Source of the DNA: JAZKAR01 sp040389065
GTDB taxonomy: Bacteria > Pseudomonadota > Gammaproteobacteria > Burkholderiales > Casimicrobiaceae
Reading direction: 5' to 3'
NCBI GenBank assembly: GCA_040389065.1
Contig: JAZKAR010000022.1
Coordinates: 1 to 37,856, forward strand
DNA length: 37,856 nt
In this document: in pieces, positions 32,795 through 37,856 of the stretch
Position numbering within the stretch: the stretch's first letter is position 1
Layout of the letters: every line of letters starts with the position of its first letter
Made by a program: the position numbers and the translations under genes
Notes under the pieces: model-generated
The model's input: the letters and a program-made list of their open reading frames with translations, nothing else
Told to the model about the DNA's origin: nothing
Databases searched by the model: none

Positions 32795-33052
32795 TTAGCG
32801 TTGCTCGAATTTACGGAGCACACGCCACGCTTTTGTTTTTGAATAAGGTCTGGATGAGCATATCTCTACTAGATCGCCATCAACAATATTATCGAACTCA
32901 GAGTGTGCGTGATACTTTTTCGATAAACGAGTAACTTTTCCATAAATTGGATGTGGAACTCTTCTTTCCACAAGTACCGTAACAGTTTTCTGCATTTTGG
33001 TACTAACTACTCTACCAGTTAATTTTTGAATAATAGCTGGTGTATTAGACAT
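32795..33052 (-). CDS. rpsQ: 30S ribosomal protein S17
   Basis: The 85-residue OB-fold protein has LTGRVVSTKMQKTVTVLVER, HPIYGKVTRLSKKYHAH and CSSRPYSKTKAWRVL. It is a primary binder of 16S helix 11. Its ATG overlaps the rpmC stop by one base (TAATG). Confidence 0.96.
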   Translation of the reverse strand: MSNTPAIIQKLTGRVVSTKMQKTVTVLVERRVPHPIYGKVTRLSKKYHAHSEFDNIVDGDLVEICSSRPYSKTKAWRVLRKFEQR

Positions 33053-33243
33053 TATTGCTCACCTCTGAATCCTAATTCTGTTTTGATTCTAGCAATATTA
33101 CGTCGAACCAATTTAATTTGATTGAAGTCCTTCAACTGCTGCGTTGTCTTTTGTAGCTGAAGCTTGAAAGATAAAGATAATAAATCCGATAAGGACTGCT
33201 TAATTTCATCTACAGATTTATCTTTAATTGCTATTTTAGCCAT
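33052..33243 (-). CDS. rpmC: 50S ribosomal protein L29
   Basis: The 63-residue all-helical protein has ELKQSLSDLLSL-like IKQSLSDLLSLSFKLQ and a C-terminal NQIKLVRRNIARIKTEL helix, the L29 signature. With L23 it forms the docking site of SRP and trigger factor at the tunnel exit. It directly abuts rplP. Confidence 0.93.
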   Translation of the reverse strand: MAKIAIKDKSVDEIKQSLSDLLSLSFKLQLQKTTQQLKDFNQIKLVRRNIARIKTELGFRGEQ

Positions 33244-33660
33244 TTATAGCACCACCATTTTATGAACAAATACTGTTCTGAAAGGTAGCTTCGCTGCTGC
33301 AAGTTGAAAAGCTTCCCGCGCTAACTCCTCAGAAACCCCATTGATCTCGTATAATACTTTACCTGGCTGAATTTCTGCAACATAATATTCTGGATTACCC
33401 TTCCCATTACCCATCCGAACCTCAGCAGGCTTTTGAGAAATTGGCTTATCTGGGAACACTCTTATCCAAATTCTTCCGCCACGTTTTATATGTCTATTAA
33501 TAGCTCTTCTAGCTGATTCAATTTGTCTTGCTGTCAATCTACCGCGGCTGATGGCTTTTAATCCAAATTCACCAAAAGAAACGTTATTACCACGTAATGC
33601 AATACCGGTATTACGACCTTTATGCTCTTTACGATATTTTCTTCTTGCGGGCTGTAACAT
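33244..33660 (-). CDS. rplP: 50S ribosomal protein L16
   Basis: The 138-residue protein begins MLQPARRKYRKEHKGRNTG and has RAINRHIKRGGRIWIRVFPD and RMGNGKGNPEYYVAEIQPG. L16 organises the A-site region of the peptidyl transferase centre. It is located between rpsC and rpmC. Confidence 0.97.
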   Translation of the reverse strand: MLQPARRKYRKEHKGRNTGIALRGNNVSFGEFGLKAISRGRLTARQIESARRAINRHIKRGGRIWIRVFPDKPISQKPAEVRMGNGKGNPEYYVAEIQPGKVLYEINGVSEELAREAFQLAAAKLPFRTVFVHKMVVL

Positions 33661-33671
33661 AACCTACCTCA

Positions 33672-34367
33672 CTATTTCTTTTTTTTCGTATTTGTTTCTT
33701 CAGCTGCAGCAGGCGAAGAAGGAGCAAAATACTTACGGCGACTTAAAGTTTCACCTTTAAATATCAATACTTTAACACCGATAATTCCATATGTTGTCTG
33801 TGCTTCAGCAAACCCAAAGTCAATATCTGCACGTAAAGTATGAAGAGGAACACGCCCTTCTCTATACCATTCAGAACGAGCTATTTCGATTCCATTTAGT
33901 CTACCAGATGCTGTAATTTTAATACCTTGCACACCTAATCTCATAGCATTTTGCATTGATCGTTTTAAGGCGCGTCTAAACATTACACGCTTCTCTAACT
34001 GCTGAGCAATTGAATCGGCAACAATTTGAGCTTCAATTTCTGGCCTACGAACCTCTTCAATATTTACTTGAACAGGAACACCAACAATTTTTTGCAATCC
34101 TTTACGGATAAACTCAATATCTTCGCCTTTTTTACCAATTACAACCCCTGGCCGTGCGCTACAAATAGTTACTTTTGCACTTTTTGCTGGGCGTTCGATT
34201 CTGATAGAACCAACCATTGCATTAGCAAGCTTAGCTTTTAAAAAAGCTCTGACTTCAATATCTTGAAGAAGCATTTCAGAAAAAGATCTACCTCTAGCGT
34301 ACCAACGTGAAGCCCAATTTTTGGTTAAAGATAACCGAAAGCCCGTTGGATGTATTTTCTGTCCCAT
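33672..34367 (-). CDS. rpsC: 30S ribosomal protein S3
   Basis: The 231-residue protein begins MGQKIHPTGFRLSLTKNW and has the KH domain motif PGVVIGKKGEDIEFIRKGL, then MRLGVQGIKITASGRLNG and TYGIIGVKVLIFKGE. It lines the mRNA entry channel. A Lys-rich C-terminal tail (ETNTKKKK) ends it. Confidence 0.97.
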   Translation of the reverse strand: MGQKIHPTGFRLSLTKNWASRWYARGRSFSEMLLQDIEVRAFLKAKLANAMVGSIRIERPAKSAKVTICSARPGVVIGKKGEDIEFIRKGLQKIVGVPVQVNIEEVRRPEIEAQIVADSIAQQLEKRVMFRRALKRSMQNAMRLGVQGIKITASGRLNGIEIARSEWYREGRVPLHTLRADIDFGFAEAQTTYGIIGVKVLIFKGETLSRRKYFAPSSPAAAEETNTKKKK

Positions 34368-34376
34368 ACCTAGTCC

Positions 34377-34712
34377 TTACGAATTCGAAACAGCAATTTT
34401 AATGTGGCAAGATTGCTTTAAAATCACATTACCACGACCCTTAGCACGGGGAGAAAAACGACGCATTACAGCTGCCTTATCAACCAATATTTCACTCACA
34501 CGAAGTGTATCAATATCTAAACCAGCATTATGCTCTGCATTAGCTAAGGCTGATTCAAGCGCCTTTTTAATTAAAACAGCTGCTTTTTTAGGACTATATG
34601 CAAGTATTCCTAATGCTTTAGATACAGGTAATCCACGCACTTGATCTGCTACTAAACGTGCTTTTTGCGCAGAAATTCTTGCATTTTTTAGTTTTGACGT
34701 TACAAATTGCAT
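34377..34712 (-). CDS. rplV: 50S ribosomal protein L22
   Basis: The 111-residue protein has ISAQKARLVADQVRGLPVSK, ALESALANAEHNAGLD and the tunnel-constriction hairpin RRFSPRAKGRGNVILKQSCH. L22 extends a loop into the exit tunnel where macrolide-resistance changes occur in other species. Located between rpsS and rpsC. Confidence 0.97.
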   Translation of the reverse strand: MQFVTSKLKNARISAQKARLVADQVRGLPVSKALGILAYSPKKAAVLIKKALESALANAEHNAGLDIDTLRVSEILVDKAAVMRRFSPRAKGRGNVILKQSCHIKIAVSNS

Positions 34713-34720
34713 AATATTTC

Positions 34721-34996
34721 CTAACGCTTAGCCTTTTTGTCTGCTGGATGCCCCTTAAAAGTACGTGTAGGAGCAAACTCGCCTAATTTATGACCTACCA
34801 TATTTTCAGAAACAAAAATAGGAACATGTTGGCGTCCGTTATGAACGGCTAGAGTACAACCCACAAACTCAGGGGTTATAGTCGAACGGCGAGACCAAGT
34901 TTTTATGGGTTTTCTATCGCCTTTTCCTTGAGCAACCACTACTTTTTTAATTAAGTGACCGTCTACGAAAGGACCTTTTTTAAGTGATCTAGTCAT
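34721..34996 (-). CDS. rpsS: 30S ribosomal protein S19
   Basis: The 91-residue protein begins MTRSLKKGPFVDGHLIKK and has KTWSRRSTITPEFVGCTLAV and MVGHKLGEFAPTRTFKGH. It pairs with S13 in the small-subunit head. It follows rplB by 5 bp. Confidence 0.97.
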   Translation of the reverse strand: MTRSLKKGPFVDGHLIKKVVVAQGKGDRKPIKTWSRRSTITPEFVGCTLAVHNGRQHVPIFVSENMVGHKLGEFAPTRTFKGHPADKKAKR

Positions 34997-35001
34997 GACT
35001 A

Positions 35002-35835
35002 TTAACCTTTTTTACTATGTCTAGCACGAACTATCATACTAACAGTCCGCTTATTACGTCTGGTACGATATCCTTTTGCTGGCGTTCCCCATGGACTACA
35101 AGGGTCCCTACCTGCTGCTGTTTTACCCTCACCCCCACCATGCGGATGATCAACAGGGTTCATTGCCACACCTCTTACCGTGGGTCTAATACCACGCCAA
35201 CGCTGGGCACCTGCTTTACCTATCGAACGTAATGAATGCTCAGCATTACCAACAGCTCCAATCACAGCTCTGCATTCGATATGAACTTTACGAATTTCAC
35301 CAGAACGCAAACGCAATTGAGCATAACTTCCTTCACGCGCCAAAAGCTGAACAGTTGCACCTGCAGATCTTGCTAATTGAGCACCTTTACCGGGCAATAT
35401 TTCAATACAATGAATATTTGTTCCTACCGGAATATTTTTAATAGGCAAACAATTTCCAACTGCAATAGGTGCAGCCGCACCACTTATGATTGAATCACCT
35501 TGCTTCAATCCATTCGGAGCAATAATATATCTACGCTCACCATCTGCATAACAAACTAGAGCAATATGTGCACTTCTACCTGGATCATATTCCAAACGCT
35601 CAACTTTAGCAGGAATATTATCTTTTCCACGCTTAAAATCAACTAATCGATAATGCTGCTTATGACCACCGCCTTTATGACGAACAGTAATACGGCCCAA
35701 GTTATTTCTACCACTTCCTCTTTTTTGAACTTCAAGGAGAGGTTTATAAGGATCGCCCTTATATAAATCAAAATTTACAACCTTTACAACTGCACGCCGC
35801 CCTGCCGAGGTAGGACGAACCTTTACTAATGGCAT
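35002..35835 (-). CDS. rplB: 50S ribosomal protein L2
   Basis: The 277-residue protein contains GRITVRHKGGGHKQHYRLVD, AKVERLEYDPGRSAHIALV and the peptidyl-transferase-proximal GVAMNPVDHPHGGGEGK with its conserved His. The C-terminus carries the usual basic RRNKRTVSMIVRARHSKKG tail. It is needed for subunit joining and sits one base after rplW. Confidence 0.98.
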   Translation of the reverse strand: MPLVKVRPTSAGRRAVVKVVNFDLYKGDPYKPLLEVQKRGSGRNNLGRITVRHKGGGHKQHYRLVDFKRGKDNIPAKVERLEYDPGRSAHIALVCYADGERRYIIAPNGLKQGDSIISGAAAPIAVGNCLPIKNIPVGTNIHCIEILPGKGAQLARSAGATVQLLAREGSYAQLRLRSGEIRKVHIECRAVIGAVGNAEHSLRSIGKAGAQRWRGIRPTVRGVAMNPVDHPHGGGEGKTAAGRDPCSPWGTPAKGYRTRRNKRTVSMIVRARHSKKG

Positions 35836-35836
35836 T

Positions 35837-36136
35837 TTATTCTCCGAATGAAAAATTCATTTCTTGACCAGGTTGCAAAGAAATATATGCTTTTTTATAT
35901 GAATCTTGCTGTCCCTGACGAGAACCAAACCGCTTAGTTTTTCCTTGCACTCGGCATGTTCTTACAGCTTGAACTTTAACCTTAAACAAAAGCTCTACAG
36001 CATCGTGTATTTCTTTTTTAGTTGCTCCTGGACGAACATCAAAAACAACTTGATTCAATTTTTCAGCAACTCGATTACTTTTTTCAGAAATTCTAGGAGC
36101 AATAATTATATGGAACAATTTTTCATTAATACTCAT
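35837..36136 (-). CDS. rplW: 50S ribosomal protein L23
   Basis: The 99-residue protein has HIIIAPRISEKSNRVAEKLN, FDVRPGATKKEIHDAVELLF and TCRVQGKTKRFGSRQGQ, typical of L23. It forms the chaperone and SRP docking site at the tunnel exit. Its ATG overlaps the rplD TGA (ATGA), implying coupled translation. Confidence 0.97.
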   Translation of the reverse strand: MSINEKLFHIIIAPRISEKSNRVAEKLNQVVFDVRPGATKKEIHDAVELLFKVKVQAVRTCRVQGKTKRFGSRQGQQDSYKKAYISLQPGQEMNFSFGE

Positions 36137-36753
36137 GCTAAAGCTCCTTCAATTTTTTCCAAAGCTGCTTTAGTTAAAATCACTTTTGAATATTTCAGCA
36201 AACTCACAGGATTTAAATACTCTACTTGAAGCAGCGCAAAATCTTTTAGGTTGCGTATGGCCAAGTATAAATTTTCCTCAAAATCTGAGGTAATTACTAA
36301 AGCATTATCAACCTTTAAATCCGCAAAAACTTTTACTGCTTCTTTAGTTTTAGGTGTTGGCAAAGATAACGCATCAACTACAATTAAATCACCTGACTTA
36401 GCAAATTTTGAAAGCAAAGCTGAAATACAAGCTTTATACATCTTTTTATTTACTTTATGGCTGAAATTTTCATCTGCGCGATTTGGAAATGTGCGGCCAC
36501 CACCTCTCCATAATGGGCTTGAAGCCATACCAGCACGAGCACGACCTGTTCCTTTTTGTCTCCATGGCTTTTTAGTACTAAAGGATACTTCACTACGAGT
36601 CTTTTGTGCTCTAGTAGCCATACGAGAATTAGCCAAATAAGCAACAACAACTTGATGGACTAAAGGCTCATTGAAGTCGCGATTAAATACACCGTCGTTA
36701 ATAGAAATTGCTTGCGATTGTTTAGTAGATAAATTTAGAGAATTAAATTCCAT
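36133..36753 (-). CDS. rplD: 50S ribosomal protein L4
   Basis: The 206-residue protein has the tunnel loop RATRAQKTRSEVS-like TRAQKTRSEVSFSTKKPWRQ, KGTGRARAGMASSPLWRGGG and FPNRADENFSHKVNKK. L4 borders the tunnel constriction with L22, and in E. coli it represses the S10 operon through its leader. It is one base after rplC. Confidence 0.97.
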   Translation of the reverse strand: MEFNSLNLSTKQSQAISINDGVFNRDFNEPLVHQVVVAYLANSRMATRAQKTRSEVSFSTKKPWRQKGTGRARAGMASSPLWRGGGRTFPNRADENFSHKVNKKMYKACISALLSKFAKSGDLIVVDALSLPTPKTKEAVKVFADLKVDNALVITSDFEENLYLAIRNLKDFALLQVEYLNPVSLLKYSKVILTKAALEKIEGALA

Positions 36754-36754
36754 A

Positions 36755-37402
36755 TTATGCCACCACTTTTACTGATGGATGTACTATAACAAAACTTCCG
36801 TCCGCACCTGGGGTTGAACCTTTTACTAACAAAAGTTTGCGCACTTCATCAATCTTTATAATTTCTAACTTTTGCACTGTCCTAGTTACTGAACCGTATT
36901 GACCAGGCATTTTTTTTCCAGGGAACACACGTCCTGGATCTTGCGCCATACCAGTTGACCCTACGCTTCTATGAGATACTGAGTTACCATGGCTAGCTCT
37001 ATTTGAACTAAAATTGTGTCTTCTAATTACCCCGGAAAAACCTTTTCCTTTAGTAATACCTTGAACATCAACTTTTTGGCCCAAAGAAAAGACACTAACA
37101 TCAACATCAGAACCCTGAGCATAAGCTTTAATTGCTTCTTCATCTAAGCGAAATTCATGCATAATTTCAGGTGCATCTTCCAAGCCCGCTTTTGCCAAGT
37201 GACCTTTTATTGCCTTGGAAACTCTAATAGCACGCTTTTTCCCAAATGACATCTGAATCGCCGAATAGCCATCAGTTTCTTTAGTTTTTACTTGACTGAC
37301 TCTGTTAGAACCCACTTCTATAACTGTAACAGGAATAGATTGACCATCGTCACGAAAAATTCTGGTCATACCAACTTTTCTACCAACTAAACCGATTGGC
37401 AT
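36755..37402 (-). CDS. rplC: 50S ribosomal protein L3
   Basis: The 215-residue protein begins MPIGLVGRKVGMTRIFRDDG and has VDVQGITKGKGFSGVIRRHN, SHRSVGSTGMAQDPGRVF and PGKKMPGQYGSVT, the conserved W-finger/peptidyl-transferase region. The GMAQDPGRVFPGK wording resembles betaproteobacterial L3; E. coli L3 reads differently there. A 72 bp gap with a hairpin separates it from rpsJ. Confidence 0.97.
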   Translation of the reverse strand: MPIGLVGRKVGMTRIFRDDGQSIPVTVIEVGSNRVSQVKTKETDGYSAIQMSFGKKRAIRVSKAIKGHLAKAGLEDAPEIMHEFRLDEEAIKAYAQGSDVDVSVFSLGQKVDVQGITKGKGFSGVIRRHNFSSNRASHGNSVSHRSVGSTGMAQDPGRVFPGKKMPGQYGSVTRTVQKLEIIKIDEVRKLLLVKGSTPGADGSFVIVHPSVKVVA

Positions 37403-37431
37403 TGCATTACCTTTATAAATTAATAAATAAT

Positions 37432-37457
37432 GGCGAGAATTTCGATTGACTCTCGCC
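37432..37457 (-). repeat. Hairpin between rpsJ and rplC
   Basis: On the minus strand GGCGAGA and TCTCGCC flank a 12-base partly pairable loop. It is followed by ATTATTTATT rather than a clean T-run. It lies in the largest gap inside the S10 gene run, 17 bp past the rpsJ stop. Confidence 0.55.
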
Positions 37458-37474
37458 CATAAACTACAGGGAGC

Positions 37475-37786
37475 CTATTTTAGCTCAATTTCCACATCTA
37501 CGCCAGCAGGAAGATCTAGTTTCATTAGTTGATCTACAGTTTTGTCCGTAGGGCCTACTATATCAATCAGACGCAAATGCGTTCTAATTTCCAACTGATC
37601 TCTTGATGTTTTGTTAACATGGGGTGAGCGCAAAATATCATATCTTTGTATACGAGTAGGCAATGGAATAGGTCCCTTTACCACTGCTCCTGTACGTTTC
37701 GCTGTATCCACAATTTCTAAAGCAGATTCATCAATCAACCTAAAATCAAACGCTTTCAAGCGGATGCGAATTTCACGACTTTCCAT
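37475..37786 (-). CDS. rpsJ: 30S ribosomal protein S10 (NusE)
   Basis: The 103-residue protein has RLKAFDFRLIDESALEIV, TGAVVKGPIPLPTRIQRYDI and SPHVNKTSRDQLEIRTHLR. It is a head protein and the NusE partner of NusB/NusG in antitermination. It starts the S10 gene run, 11 bp after tuf, without the long leader expected for an E. coli-style S10 operon start. Confidence 0.97.
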   Translation of the reverse strand: MESREIRIRLKAFDFRLIDESALEIVDTAKRTGAVVKGPIPLPTRIQRYDILRSPHVNKTSRDQLEIRTHLRLIDIVGPTDKTVDQLMKLDLPAGVDVEIELK

Positions 37787-37797
37787 ACTACTCTTTC

Positions 37798-37856
37798 TTA
37801 TTTAAGAATTTTTGCAACTACACCGGCACCAACTGTTCGTCCACCCTCACGGATAG
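37798..37856 (-). CDS. tuf: Elongation factor Tu, 3' end only
   Basis: The frame running off the right edge reads IREGGRTVGAGVVAKILK and stops with TAA. It is the near-invariant C-terminus of EF-Tu. The tuf-rpsJ adjacency is the str-S10 junction of many proteobacteria. Only 18 codons are in the window, so completeness upstream is unknown. Confidence 0.93.
   Translation of the reverse strand, partial: IREGGRTVGAGVVAKILK

Noticed and set aside
35232..35441. Plus-strand ORFs opposite rplB and other ribosomal protein genes
   Set aside because: They are antisense shadows of highly conserved genes without ribosome binding sites.
1..37856. tRNA, rRNA, transposase, toxin-antitoxin or phage genes
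   Set aside because: I looked through the intergenic regions and ORFs and found no T-loop-like tRNA ends, transposase motifs or phage proteins. RatA is named for a reported toxin activity but has no partner antitoxin gene here.

Overview
The window looks like a chromosomal segment of a low-GC proteobacterium, probably a betaproteobacterium or a close relative. It ends in a complete tuf-S10-spc-alpha ribosomal cluster. infA and rpmJ lie between secY and rpsM, an order I associate with Betaproteobacteria; E. coli has only rpmJ there. L3 carries a betaproteobacterial-looking GMAQDPGRVFPGKKM segment, and the tkt-gap-pgk order plus the 354-residue class II aldolase fit the same reading. This placement rests on gene order and remembered sequence patterns, not on a search.

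Layout. (1) 1-5027: the 3' part of a very large secreted two-partner (TPS) exoprotein built from tandem YDG/MBG-type repeats, followed by its outer-membrane TpsB/FhaC-type transporter. The exoprotein frame is open from the first base of the window, so the gene is 5' truncated by the window edge. (2) 5046-8682: a nucleoside/guanine deaminase, ratA bracketed by two copies of a palindromic intergenic repeat, and a divergent LysR regulator / FMN-dependent 2-hydroxyacid (L-lactate) dehydrogenase pair. (3) 8698-12542: an AT-rich block with two divergent multi-pass GT-C-type membrane proteins (one GT22/Alg9-like) and a small membrane protein of unknown function, plausibly acquired. (4) 12666-24178: housekeeping genes: tpx, fbaA, hemD, rsmB, an HDOD gene, tgt with an overlapping GNAT gene, and the tkt-gap-pgk glycolysis/pentose phosphate cluster. 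(5) 24245-37856: the ribosomal cluster on the minus strand, from the last codons of tuf to rplQ. It includes two genes below usual ORF cut-offs: rpmJ (37 aa) and rpmD (59 aa).

How the genes fit together. The TPS pair forms a surface-adhesin secretion system; a C-terminal Cys-x9-Cys motif on the exoprotein suggests the HMW1-like tethered type. The GT-C proteins probably act on lipid-linked surface glycans. Fba, Gap, Pgk and Tkt supply central carbon flux. Tgt and RsmB modify tRNA and rRNA next to the translation cluster.

The most unusual signals are: the two-level repeat structure of the exoprotein; its C-terminal cysteine pair; a palindromic intergenic repeat family with at least three copies here; the AT-rich glycosyltransferase block; a Tgt with an atypical substrate-loop sequence; and small hairpins at operon junctions inside the ribosomal cluster. 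I see no CRISPR array, tRNA, rRNA or transposase gene. I did not find a clearly new multi-gene system; the repeat family and the AT-rich island are the best candidates for something undescribed.
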